A stretch of 7,508 nt of DNA, from NCBI GenBank assembly GCA_004195315.1, contig SDWL01000096.1, forward strand, positions 1-7,508. Reading direction: 5' to 3'. The position numbers were made by a program, and so were the translations under genes. Source of the DNA: Lutibacter sp. (GTDB lineage: Bacteria > Bacteroidota > Bacteroidia > Flavobacteriales > Flavobacteriaceae). The number at the start of each line of letters is the position of its first letter. Positions within the stretch are counted from its first letter, which is position 1. This document shows positions 1 to 6,593 of this stretch, one piece after another. The notes below the pieces were generated by a model. That model was given only the letters and a program-made list of their open reading frames with translations. It ran no database searches and was not told where the DNA came from.

Positions 1-15
1 AGATGTGTATAAGAG
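1..15. other. Probable Tn5/Nextera adapter remnant at contig end
   Basis: The first 15 bases are identical to the first 15 bases of the 19-bp Tn5 mosaic end (AGATGTGTATAAGAGACAG), the sequence carried by Nextera transposase adapters. The match begins at base 1 and stops at base 15. The M48 protease frame crossing it keeps a typical family sequence (STHPSSQTRI) up to codon 247 and then reads LLYTS through these bases, which is not family-like. The stretch is therefore best read as untrimmed adapter and not genome. Confidence 0.85.
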
Positions 16-756
16 GATACGTGTTTGGCTAGATGGATGTGTACTTAAAAACTCAGGCGGAGCCTGTCCTCCTGCTCTTTCACTCATTCTAATCCAAACA
101 TTTACGGCTTCTTCAGGTTTATAACCAGCCATAATCATAAACACCATTCCTAGTTTATCGGCTTCGGTTTCATGTGTTCTGCTATATGCTAACATTCCAA
201 CGGTTGAGCCAACACCATAAATAGTGCTCCATAATGCTTGTGTTTTTGGGTCTTTATTATTTGTTCCTAAAGCTACTGCAATTCCACCTAATTGTTGTCC
301 ATAGGAACTTGTCATTCTTTCTTGACCATGTTTTGCAAATGCATGGGCAACTTCGTGCCCCATTACAGCAGCAATACCATCTGTATTATCACAAATAGGT
401 AATATTCCTGAATAAAACACAACTTTTCCTCCAGGCATACACCAAGCATTTACAGTTGCATCCTCTATTAAGTTAAACTCCCAGCGATAACTATTTGCTT
501 CATTTACCATTCCATTTGCTCTCATAAACTTATCTACTGCTTTAGAAATATTCATTCCAACATTTTGTAATTCGTTAGTTAATTTAGCATTTGTTGAAAT
601 TTTATTTTCTTTTAAAAACCCTTCATATTGGGCAAAACTTGCTGGTAAAATTTGAGCATCACTTACAACATTAATTCGTTTACGCCCTGTAATTGGAACA
701 GTACTACAGCTTACTATAAATAAGAAAACGATAGCTAAAGATATTATTTTGTTCAT
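1..756 (-). CDS. M48 family zinc metallopeptidase, lipoprotein (3' end missing)
   Basis: A reading frame opens at ATG 756 and stays open to base 1, giving 252 codons with no stop; the last five codons lie in adapter-like sequence. The N-terminus is a lipoprotein signal: a hydrophobic run up to residue 16 and a lipobox ending FIVSC, with Cys17 as the likely lipidated residue. The zinc site GHEVAHAFAKHG carries HExxH at residues 134-138, and the third ligand is probably Glu198 in ETEADKLG. The late motif STHPSSQTRI (238-247) is typical of M48 peptidases of the YcaL/LoiP/BepA kind, which act in the periplasm on misfolded or outer-membrane proteins. By family length, only a few tens of residues should be missing. 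The gene is divergent from the alpha/beta hydrolase gene, with 76 bp between starts. The exact substrate cannot be told. Confidence 0.93.
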   Translation of the reverse strand, partial: MNKIISLAIVFLFIVSCSTVPITGRKRINVVSDAQILPASFAQYEGFLKENKISTNAKLTNELQNVGMNISKAVDKFMRANGMVNEANSYRWEFNLIEDATVNAWCMPGGKVVFYSGILPICDNTDGIAAVMGHEVAHAFAKHGQERMTSSYGQQLGGIAVALGTNNKDPKTQALWSTIYGVGSTVGMLAYSRTHETEADKLGMVFMIMAGYKPEEAVNVWIRMSERAGGQAPPEFLSTHPSSQTRILLYTS

Positions 757-782
757 TTTTTTGATTTTTTTAATTGTTTTAC

Positions 783-811
783 TTGTTATAAAGTTACAAA
801 TTCTATCTTTA
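783..811 (+). promoter_or_regulatory. Candidate flavobacterial promoter of the hydrolase-msrB cluster
   Basis: TTG at 783-785 is followed after 18 bases by TATCTTTA at 804-811, one mismatch from the Bacteroidota -7 box TAnnTTTG. Spacing fits the TTG-N17-23 rule for the primary sigma factor, and the box ends 21 bp before the ATG at 833. This is motif matching by eye only. On the opposite strand, TAGAATTTG (805-797) is an imperfect -7-like box that might serve the M48 gene, but it has no well-placed TTG. Confidence 0.4.
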
Positions 812-832
812 TGCGCAAAAAAAAATCATTAA

Positions 833-1711
833 ATGAGTATATTAAACGATATAGAATCTAAACCCCAAAATAACATTCCCAAAGTACCTTCTTCAATAAT
901 TTATATTGGAAAAATATTACAATTCATAGCTCCTCCAATAGCAACAAAATTTGCTGTTAAACTGTTTAAAACTCCAATTAGATTTAAAACACCTGAACGT
1001 GAAGGAATGATGTTTAAAAGTGCTCAAAAAAAATTATTACTTATTCCAGAATTGAATAAAGAGGTGATGATTTATACTTATGGTTATTCAAAAAGGAAAG
1101 TATTATTAGTTCACGGTTGGTCAGGTAGAGGAACACAATTGTATAAAATTGCGGATAAATTATTAGAAAATGGTTTTATGACTATTAGTTTTGATGGACC
1201 AGCACATGGAGAATCTACAGGTAAAACTACTATGATGCACGAATTTGTTATTGCGGTAAAAGAGATAGAAAAAAAATACGGTCCATTTGAAATTGCTATT
1301 GGGCACTCTTTGGGTGGTATGGCAGTTTTAAATAGTATTAAACAAGGTTTACAACTAAAAAAAGCAATTACTATTGGTGCAGGAGACATTATTACAGATA
1401 TTATTATTGATTTTGTTAATAAATTAGAATTAAAACCAACAATGGTTCTAAAAATAAAACAACATTTTTATAAAAAATTCAGAGAAAATATTGATGATTA
1501 TTCTACAAGTAATTCAGCAAAAGAAATATTAATTCCAACATTAGTAATTCATGATACTGAAGATAAAGATATACTTGTTAGTTGTGCTCATAATATCCGA
1601 CAAAATTTACAACAAGGTGAAATTTTAATTACAAATGGGTTAGGCCACAGACGTATTTTAAAAGATAACAATGTTATAAATCGAATTATTGAATTTATAA
1701 ATAGAAATTAG
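833..1711 (+). CDS. Alpha/beta hydrolase (292 aa)
   Basis: This is a complete alpha/beta-hydrolase fold protein. The oxyanion-hole strand VLLVHGWSGRG (about 90-100) is followed by FDGPAHGES (120-128), the nucleophile elbow GHSLGG with Ser159, an acid strand VIHDTEDKDI with Asp244 the likely catalytic acid, and GLGHRRIL with His272. The catalytic triad is thus intact. Residues 1-75 form a family-variable N-terminal region with a mildly hydrophobic stretch (22-45) that might associate with the membrane, though no cleavable signal is evident. The helical region between about 185 and 230 would form the lid. The start ATG 833 fits the candidate promoter upstream. The msrB stop-start gap is only 4 bp, so the two are almost certainly co-transcribed. 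The substrate (ester, lipid or other) cannot be deduced. Confidence 0.92.
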   Translation: MSILNDIESKPQNNIPKVPSSIIYIGKILQFIAPPIATKFAVKLFKTPIRFKTPEREGMMFKSAQKKLLLIPELNKEVMIYTYGYSKRKVLLVHGWSGRGTQLYKIADKLLENGFMTISFDGPAHGESTGKTTMMHEFVIAVKEIEKKYGPFEIAIGHSLGGMAVLNSIKQGLQLKKAITIGAGDIITDIIIDFVNKLELKPTMVLKIKQHFYKKFRENIDDYSTSNSAKEILIPTLVIHDTEDKDILVSCAHNIRQNLQQGEILITNGLGHRRILKDNNVINRIIEFINRN

Positions 1712-1715
1712 TAAT

Positions 1716-2189
1716 ATGAAAAAAATATTTTTACTTTTAGTCTTAATAACTACTTTTCAAAGTTATTCACAAGAAAAAATAAAAAAAGAAATGATTAAAA
1801 AAGTGATTAAAACTGAAAGTGAGTGGAAAAAAGAGTTAACACCTCAACAATATTTTGTATTAAGGCAAAAAGGAACTGATGCACCAAGTGAAGGTGGCTT
1901 AACAGCTCACTTTGAAAAAGGAACTTATCATTGTGCAGCTTGTGATGCTCAGCTATTTGAGTCAAATAGTAAATTTGAATCTCATTGTGGTTGGCCTTCT
2001 TTTGATGATGCAATAAAAGGAACTGTAAATTATGTTTCAGATAAAACGCATGGGATGATTAGAACTGAAATAATTTGTGCTTCTTGTGACAGTCATTTAG
2101 GTCATATTTTTGATGATGGACCAAAAGAAACTACTGGTCAGCGATATTGTGTAAATACTACTTCCATTAAATTTGTGAAAGAAGAATAA
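1716..2189 (+). CDS. msrB: Peptide-methionine (R)-S-oxide reductase MsrB, exported
   Basis: MsrB reduces the R epimer of methionine sulfoxide in oxidised proteins. The 157-residue protein starts with a classical signal peptide (MKKIFLLLVLITTF..., likely cleaved near SYS/QE at 18-19), so it should act in the periplasm or outside. The SelR domain follows: ELTPQQYFVLRQKGTDAPSE (40-59), zinc-binding pairs CAAC (73, 76) and CASC (121, 124), CGWPSF with Cys91, DGPKETTGQRYCVN with catalytic Cys145. The 54-residue distance from Cys91 to Cys145 matches the recycling/catalytic cysteine pair known in disulfide-forming MsrBs, so a thioredoxin-like reductant is likely. No MsrA domain is fused. It sits 4 bp behind the alpha/beta hydrolase gene and 40 bp before the DUF1801 gene, in an apparent operon. 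Confidence 0.97.
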   Translation: MKKIFLLLVLITTFQSYSQEKIKKEMIKKVIKTESEWKKELTPQQYFVLRQKGTDAPSEGGLTAHFEKGTYHCAACDAQLFESNSKFESHCGWPSFDDAIKGTVNYVSDKTHGMIRTEIICASCDSHLGHIFDDGPKETTGQRYCVNTTSIKFVKEE

Positions 2190-2229
2190 TATAAATTGTA
2201 TTTTAGAAGCTAAATTGAATTCGAAATAT

Positions 2230-2838
2230 ATGTCAAAAATTAATCCAAATGCTTCTTCTTTAATAGATGAATATATTGCAAACAAAAAATCATTCGCTAA
2301 AGATATTTGTGAATTACTTCGGAATTTAATTCATAAATCTGATAATAATGTTATTGAAGATTGGAAATGGAATATTCCTATTTTTAAAAAAAATGGAATG
2401 GTTTGTGGCTTTGCAAGTTTTAAAAACCATGTGTCTCTTACTTTTTTTAACGGAGCAACCATGAGTGATAAGCATCAACTATTTACTGGAGATTGTACTG
2501 CGAAAAATATGCGGACTATAAAATTCAAAAACATTTCTGAAGCAAACGAAAATCAATTACTTGATTATTTTAAAGAGGCTTTTTCCCAAAATGAAATAGT
2601 TGTAAAAAAAATTATAAACAAAAAGGATAAAATTGAAATTCCAGAATTACTTCAAAACGCATTAATAAAAAACAAATTGGCTAATGATAATTTTGAAAAA
2701 ATGGCATATACCTATCGTAAAGAATATGCCTTACACATTTCAGAAGCAAAAAGAGATACTACTAAATTGAAGCGCTTAGAAAAAGTAATTTCAAACCTTG
2801 AGCAAAACATTAAAATGCATGAACAATATAAATGCTAA
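2230..2838 (+). CDS. DUF1801 / YdeI-OmdA-like domain protein (202 aa)
   Basis: The first part (about residues 10-120) fits the DUF1801 (YdhG-like) fold: helical start, then EDWKWNIPIF (43-52), GMVCGFASFKNHVSLTFFNGA (56-76) and a CTAKNMRTIKF strand. The C-terminus (about 135-195) has the pattern of the YdeI/OmpD-associated family: a PELLQNAL helix, then FEKMAYTYRKEYALHISEAKRDTTKLKRLEKVISNL, a basic helical stretch. No signal peptide is seen, so the protein is probably cytoplasmic. The molecular function of both domains is unknown; relatives are sometimes labelled bacteriocin-protection proteins, which is not evidence of that role here. An in-frame TTG at 2215 would add five residues, but ATG 2230 is the better start. 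The gene follows msrB by 40 bp and ends directly at a strong terminator, so it is probably the last gene of that operon. Confidence 0.85.
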   Translation: MSKINPNASSLIDEYIANKKSFAKDICELLRNLIHKSDNNVIEDWKWNIPIFKKNGMVCGFASFKNHVSLTFFNGATMSDKHQLFTGDCTAKNMRTIKFKNISEANENQLLDYFKEAFSQNEIVVKKIINKKDKIEIPELLQNALIKNKLANDNFEKMAYTYRKEYALHISEAKRDTTKLKRLEKVISNLEQNIKMHEQYKC

Positions 2839-2876
2839 AAAAAATCACGAATTAAAATAATTCGTGATTTTTTTTT
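2837..2876. terminator. Bidirectional rho-independent terminator
   Basis: A perfect 10-bp inverted repeat, TCACGAATTA at 2845-2854 and TAATTCGTGA at 2858-2867, has a 3-nt AAA loop. It is flanked by eight A (2837-2844) and nine T (2868-2876), which extend the stem and give a U-tract in both directions. It lies between the stop of the DUF1801 gene (2838) and the stop of the convergent secreted-protein gene (2892), so it can end both transcripts. Confidence 0.9.
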
Positions 2877-2891
2877 GTAATTCTTTATTCT

Positions 2892-3629
2892 TTAATTTAC
2901 ACCTATACGCCAAACCTGAGATCGCATAGATACAGTGAAATTAGCCCAATCTTTAAGTGCATTCCCCCAACTTCCTACACCGTATATTTCTTCATAATAT
3001 TTTTTAATCCCTCCATCTTCAACATCAAATGAAGCCCAATTGTTAAAAGGCCAAACAATAGCAACATCTCTTCCATTATCTTCATTAAATTCATTATTAT
3101 AAATACTATAATACTCACCTTTTTTCTCATGTGCCTTTTTAACCTTAGTTATAAACTCTTTAAACTTATAATATTCACCACGTTTAATATCAACAAACCA
3201 AATGGTTTCATATTTTGGAGAATCTCCATCACTTGAAAAAGATAATTTATCATTGTATTTCCAATATTCAGTTCTACCATACTTCATAACTTTAGGTGAA
3301 ATAGTTTTATCCCAATGGCTTCTATGAGCATCATTGTTAGGTCTATTATCTAAATCTGAAAATGTACAAGGTCCCATAATCCAAACATACCAACCAGCTT
3401 CTTTACCTGTTAAAATATAATCTAAAGAAGCCTTAAAAGGACCTTCTTTATGATACTTTTCGTTATGGATCTTTACTGCATCTTCAAAAACCTTTTCCAT
3501 TCCTATCTTAGGTAACATATAAGTTATCTCAGCCATGCCATAACTCGCTTTTTCCTGCCCAATTGATATTGATGTTGTTAATATTACTGTAATAAGTAAT
3601 ATCGCAAAAAATAATGATTTTGTTTTCAT
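2892..3629 (-). CDS. Secreted protein of unknown function, apparent two-fold repeat
   Basis: I do not recognise a characterised family. The 245-residue protein has a clear Sec signal peptide (MKTKSLFFAILLITVILTTS..., likely cleaved around SIG/QEK at 24-25). The mature part looks like two related halves. Residues about 32-125 start AEITYMLPKIGMEKVFEDAVKIHNE and contain GWYVWIMGPCTFSDLDN. Residues about 139-242 start YETIWFVDIKRGEYYKFKEFITKVKK and contain GRDVAIVWPFNNWASFD. Each half reads as strand, helix rich in Lys/Glu, two strands ending in an aromatic [IV]W, then helix and closing strand (RTEYWKYND, RSQVWRIGV). That order suggests a duplicated ferredoxin-like dimeric alpha/beta-barrel fold. 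The mature protein has a single Cys (88) and no obvious catalytic set. It is probably periplasmic or extracellular, monocistronic, and convergent with the msrB cluster. The gene is certain; the fold is inference. Confidence 0.88.
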   Translation of the reverse strand: MKTKSLFFAILLITVILTTSISIGQEKASYGMAEITYMLPKIGMEKVFEDAVKIHNEKYHKEGPFKASLDYILTGKEAGWYVWIMGPCTFSDLDNRPNNDAHRSHWDKTISPKVMKYGRTEYWKYNDKLSFSSDGDSPKYETIWFVDIKRGEYYKFKEFITKVKKAHEKKGEYYSIYNNEFNEDNGRDVAIVWPFNNWASFDVEDGGIKKYYEEIYGVGSWGNALKDWANFTVSMRSQVWRIGVN

Positions 3630-3841
3630 AATTAATAGTATTAGTTAGTTAATAAAATATATACCAAATAATTGATACCAGTATTTAAAAATTGGAGTTG
3701 AAAAATGAGGAGTTATCCATTATGCATAAGCATTACATAATTCATCTAATGTAGTAAATATTAACGACTTAACAATATGAAAAAATTATTTTTCATAAAA
3801 TAACAATAATAAACTTAAAAAAACATATTAAAATACCCATA
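3630..3841. other. AT-rich intergenic stretch, no gene seen
   Basis: This stretch upstream of the secreted-protein gene is dense in A/T with stops in all frames. It should hold the leftward promoter of that gene. The nearest box is TATATTTT on the minus strand, 25-35 bp upstream of ATG 3629, one mismatch from TAnnTTTG, but no good TTG partner is spaced correctly. I see nothing else that can be supported. Confidence 0.4.
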
Positions 3842-3885
3842 AAAAAGCATCTATTACTTAATAATTTTAAGCATAGATACTTTTT
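3842..3885 (-). terminator. Long hairpin, probable terminator of the rhodanese remnant
   Basis: AAAAAGCATCTAT (3842-3854) pairs with ATAGATACTTTTT (3873-3885) at 12 of 13 positions. Inside it CTTAA (3857-3861) pairs with TTAAG (3867-3871) around a 5-nt loop. Read leftwards, the 3' arm ends in a GCTTTTTT tract. The hairpin lies about 20 bp after the last possible stop of the broken rhodanese-like gene (3904), the position expected of its terminator. Pairing in the other direction also ends in CTTTTT, so it may work both ways. Confidence 0.5.
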
Positions 3886-3903
3886 AGAACAAACAAATAT
3901 CTT

Positions 3904-4166
3904 TTATTTTTTTTCTACAAATACTGGCTCATCTTCTATCAAAATGAATTGCATATTTTTCCTCATTCTTAATAAAATCAATATAATTACTTACTTCATC
4001 AGAAGTAATATTAATTGCATTTGGTATGGTACTTTGTTCAAAATCTTCAACAGTTCTAGTGTCAATGAATAGAAAATTATTAGGGTAAGTTTCAACTAAA
4101 AAAATGCCCAAATCTTCAATAATTTTATAAAGTGCTTTGTAATTAATCTTATAATAACGTTTTCAT
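3904..4166 (-). pseudogene. Rhodanese-like domain remnant, apparently frameshifted
   Basis: The open frame 4162-3929 translates to KRYYKINYKALYKIIEDLG..., then FLFIDTRTVEDFEQSTIPNAINIT. The latter strongly resembles the rhodanese core pattern (LIDVRtpeEy..ghIPgAiNI). The frame lacks a normal ATG: a TGA lies immediately upstream, and an ATG at 4166 is one base out of frame, separated by a run of four A. Loss of one A would join that ATG to the frame (MKRYYKIN...). At the 3' end the frame stops at 3929, where the active-site Cys loop should start; a neighbouring frame continues as ILIEDEPVFVEKK to a stop at 3904. At under 90 residues with no catalytic Cys, it is most likely a decayed single-domain rhodanese gene. 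A short functional protein from TTG 4111 (60 aa), or sequencing errors in homopolymers, are the alternatives. Confidence 0.45.
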
Positions 4167-4267
4167 TATATTATTCACTAATTTGTATGTTAAAAAATAC
4201 TTCATTCCGAATTCAATTTTTATAAAAAATGATTTAATTCATCTAAATAAAATTCAGTACATTTTAG

Positions 4268-4275
4268 TATATTTG
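4268..4275 (+). promoter_or_regulatory. Candidate -7 promoter box for ffh
   Basis: TATATTTG is a perfect match to the Bacteroidota TAnnTTTG box and lies 26 bp before the ffh ATG at 4302, which would give a leader of about 20 nt. No TTG is found 17-23 bp upstream (that region reads ATCTAAATAAAATTCAG), so the -33 element is weak or absent. The region 4167-4267 is otherwise AT-rich with no gene. Confidence 0.5.
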
Positions 4276-4301
4276 CATTTTTAAAAACGAAGCGAGACTC
4301 T

Positions 4302-5633
4302 ATGTTTAATAATTTAAGCGAAAAATTAGATAAAGCCTTTCACACACTGAAAGGACACGGAAAAATTACAGAAGTAAATGTTGCTGAAACCCTAAAAGAA
4401 GTTCGCAAAGCACTTTTAGATGCCGATGTTAATTTTAAAATAGCTAAAAACTTTACTGCTACCGTTAAGGAAAAAGCATTAGGACAAGACGTATTAACTA
4501 CGTTAAATCCTAGTCAGTTAATGGTGAAAATTGTAAAAGATGAGCTAACCAGTTTAATGGGTGGTGAAACTGTTGGTATCAACCTTTCAGGTACTCCAAC
4601 AGTTATTTTAATGTCTGGTTTACAAGGTTCCGGTAAAACAACTTTTTCAGGTAAACTTGCCAATTATTTAAAAACTAAAAAATCAAAAGAAGTTTTATTA
4701 GTTGGTTGTGATGTGTATCGCCCGGCTGCTATAAATCAATTACAAGTTGTTGGGGAACAAATTGGTGTTGAAGTGTATGCTGAAGTAGGAAATCAAAATC
4801 CTGTTGAAATTTCAAAAAATGCCATAAAACATGCAAAAGCAACAGGTAAAAATGTTGTAATTATAGATACCGCTGGTCGTTTAGCTGTTGATGAAGAAAT
4901 GATGTCTGAAATTTCAAACATCCACAAAGCAGTAACCCCACAAGAAACGTTGTTTGTTGTAGATTCAATGACAGGGCAAGATGCCGTTAATACAGCAAAA
5001 GCATTTAATGATATTTTAAATTTTGATGGAGTTATCCTTACAAAATTAGATGGTGATACTCGTGGTGGAGCTGCTTTATCTATCAAATCAGTTGTAAACA
5101 AACCAATTAAATTTATTGGTACTGGTGAAAAGATGGAAGCTATTGATATTTTCCATCCAGATCGTATGGCTGAGCGAATTTTGGGAATGGGAGATGTTGT
5201 TTCGCTTGTTGAACGTGCCCAAGAACAATACGATGAAGAAGAAGCTCGTAAAATCCAAAAGAAAATTGCTAAAAATCAATTTGGTTTTGATGATTTCTTG
5301 AAACAAATTCAACAAATCAAGAAAATGGGTAATATGAAAGACCTAATGGGAATGATTCCTGGCGCTGGAAAAATGATGAAAGATGTTGATGTTGACGACG
5401 ATGCTTTTAAAGGAATTGAAGCCATTATTCATTCAATGACACCTACTGAAAGAAGTGAACCAAACGTAATTAATGCCAATAGAAAAAAGAGAATTGCAAA
5501 AGGTTCTGGAACAAGTATACAAGAAGTAAATCAATTACTAAAACAGTTTACTCAAATGAGTAAAATGATGAAGATGATGCAAGGAGGCGGCGGCCGGCAA
5601 ATGATGCAAATGATGAAAGGAATGGGGAAATAA
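4302..5633 (+). CDS. ffh: Signal recognition particle GTPase Ffh
   Basis: Ffh is the protein part of the signal recognition particle; with 4.5S RNA it binds signal sequences of nascent membrane proteins and docks with FtsY. The 443-residue product is full length. The N domain (about 1-90) is followed by the G domain: P-loop GLQGSGKTT (106-114), DVYRPAA (137-143), DTAGR (189-193), TKLDGDTRGG (247-256) and GTGEK (273-277). The M domain (about 300-443) holds the RNA-binding RKKRIAKGSGTSIQEVNQLLKQF helices (394-416) and a methionine-rich tail (MSKMMKMMQGGGGRQMMQMMKGMGK), the kind of Met-rich surface that binds signal sequences. ATG 4302 gives the usual N-terminus MFNNLSEKLDKAF. The next gene is folD, 60 bp downstream, an arrangement I know as common in Flavobacteriia. 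Confidence 0.98.
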   Translation: MFNNLSEKLDKAFHTLKGHGKITEVNVAETLKEVRKALLDADVNFKIAKNFTATVKEKALGQDVLTTLNPSQLMVKIVKDELTSLMGGETVGINLSGTPTVILMSGLQGSGKTTFSGKLANYLKTKKSKEVLLVGCDVYRPAAINQLQVVGEQIGVEVYAEVGNQNPVEISKNAIKHAKATGKNVVIIDTAGRLAVDEEMMSEISNIHKAVTPQETLFVVDSMTGQDAVNTAKAFNDILNFDGVILTKLDGDTRGGAALSIKSVVNKPIKFIGTGEKMEAIDIFHPDRMAERILGMGDVVSLVERAQEQYDEEEARKIQKKIAKNQFGFDDFLKQIQQIKKMGNMKDLMGMIPGAGKMMKDVDVDDDAFKGIEAIIHSMTPTERSEPNVINANRKKRIAKGSGTSIQEVNQLLKQFTQMSKMMKMMQGGGGRQMMQMMKGMGK

Positions 5634-5637
5634 AAAC

Positions 5638-5667
5638 ATTAAGGCAAACAAATTCGTTTGCCTTAAT
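5638..5667 (+). terminator. Perfect 12-bp hairpin between ffh and folD
   Basis: ATTAAGGCAAAC (5638-5649) pairs exactly with GTTTGCCTTAAT (5656-5667) around the 6-nt loop AAATTC, starting 5 bp after the ffh stop. The 3' side continues TTATATAAAAG, which is not a good T-run. It may be a weak terminator or a processing/stabilising hairpin that lowers folD transcript relative to ffh. folD starts only 26 bp beyond it, and no clear promoter box lies in between, so some readthrough seems likely. Confidence 0.65.
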
Positions 5668-5693
5668 TTATATAAAAGTTTAAAGTAAATACA

Positions 5694-6581
5694 ATGATTC
5701 TACTAGACGGAAAAAAAACATCAGCAGATTTAAAAGTCGAAATTGCTGAATCAGTAAAACTATTAAAAGAACAAGGTAAAAAAACACCTCATTTAGCTGC
5801 TATATTAGTTGGTACTGATGGTGCAAGTATGACCTATGTAAATGCTAAAGTGAAAGCATGTGAATTAGTTGGTTTTAACTCAACATTAATTGACCTTCCT
5901 GAAGAAACAACTGAAGAAAAATTATTGCAAGAAATTCATAATTTAAATACCAATAATGATATTGAGGGATTTATAGTTCAATTACCATTACCAAAACATA
6001 TAGATGAACAAAAAGTACTAAATGCTGTGAATCCAGATAAAGATGTAGATGGTTTTCATCCAACAAATGTTGGTAGAATGGCTTTAGATATGCCTTGTTT
6101 TTTACCTGCAACACCGTTTGGAATTTTAGAGTTATTAGAACGTTACAATGTTGAAACCTCTGGTAAGCACGTTGTTGTAATTGGCAGAAGCCATATTGTT
6201 GGTCGCCCAATGAGTATTTTAATGAGTCAAAAACGTAAAGCTGGTGATGCAACTGTAACAGTCGCTCATAGTAGAACTAAAAATTTAAAAGAATTAACTT
6301 TACAGGCTGATATTATTGTAGCAGCACTAGGTATCCCAGAATTTTTAACTGGTGCTATGGTAAAAGATGGGGTAACTATAATTGATGTTGGAATTACAAG
6401 AATTAAGGATGCTACTAAAAAAAGTGGTTATCGTTTAGCTGGTGATGTACATTTTGAAAGTGTAAGTCCAAAGTCAGCTTATATTACTCCAGTACCAGGT
6501 GGCGTTGGCCCTATGACCATTGCAATGTTAATGAAAAACACGCTTTTGGCGTGTGAAAAGAAGGCTAGTAATATCATTTAA
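5694..6581 (+). CDS. folD: Methylenetetrahydrofolate dehydrogenase / cyclohydrolase FolD
   Basis: FolD is the cytoplasmic bifunctional enzyme that converts 5,10-methylene-THF to 5,10-methenyl-THF (NADP-dependent) and then to 10-formyl-THF, feeding purine and formyl-Met-tRNA synthesis. The 295-residue protein is full length. The active-site pattern TYVNAKVKAC gives Tyr48 and the catalytic Lys52; VQLPLP supplies Gln96, and KDVDGFHP supplies Asp119. These spacings match E. coli Tyr50, Lys54, Gln98 and Asp121. The nucleotide-binding motif VVIGRSHIVGRP lies at 161-172, and the C-terminal signature PVPGGVGPMT at 266-275. The start ATG 5694 gives MILLDGKKTSADLK, normal for the family. It follows ffh with a hairpin in between and is convergent with the AraC-type regulator gene downstream. 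Confidence 0.98.
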   Translation: MILLDGKKTSADLKVEIAESVKLLKEQGKKTPHLAAILVGTDGASMTYVNAKVKACELVGFNSTLIDLPEETTEEKLLQEIHNLNTNNDIEGFIVQLPLPKHIDEQKVLNAVNPDKDVDGFHPTNVGRMALDMPCFLPATPFGILELLERYNVETSGKHVVVIGRSHIVGRPMSILMSQKRKAGDATVTVAHSRTKNLKELTLQADIIVAALGIPEFLTGAMVKDGVTIIDVGITRIKDATKKSGYRLAGDVHFESVSPKSAYITPVPGGVGPMTIAMLMKNTLLACEKKASNII

Positions 6582-6593
6582 ATATAAATTTAA

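Noticed and set aside
1111..1389. Minus-strand open frame of 92 codons opposite the alpha/beta hydrolase gene.
   Set aside because: It lies wholly within a gene with an intact catalytic triad and its translation has no recognisable domain; it is a shadow frame.
2215..2229. TTG at 2215 as the start of the DUF1801 gene.
   Set aside because: The extra residues MNSKY add nothing family-like, and ATG 2230 is an ordinary start that opens directly on MSKINPNASSLIDEY.
3637..3652. Short tandem TTAG repeats (TTAGTTAGTTAA) before the secreted-protein gene.
   Set aside because: Too short and too simple in composition to distinguish from chance.
4209..4240. Imperfect palindrome GAATTC...AATTC upstream of ffh, a possible operator.
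   Set aside because: Pairing is interrupted and made almost only of A/T, as expected by chance in such AT-rich DNA.
4793..5101. Minus-strand open frame of 102 codons opposite the ffh G domain.
   Set aside because: The overlapping ffh sequence is conserved motif by motif; the antisense frame gives no recognisable protein.
5581..5633. AAGGAGG followed 14 bases later by ATGATG, looking like a ribosome binding site and small gene inside the 3' end of ffh.
   Set aside because: The G-rich run encodes the glycine stretch GGGG of the Ffh methionine-rich tail, the ATG is in frame with ffh, and Bacteroidota rely little on Shine-Dalgarno sequences.
5971..6252. Minus-strand open frame of 93 codons opposite folD.
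   Set aside because: Low-complexity His/Gln/Leu-rich translation antisense to conserved FolD motifs; a shadow frame.
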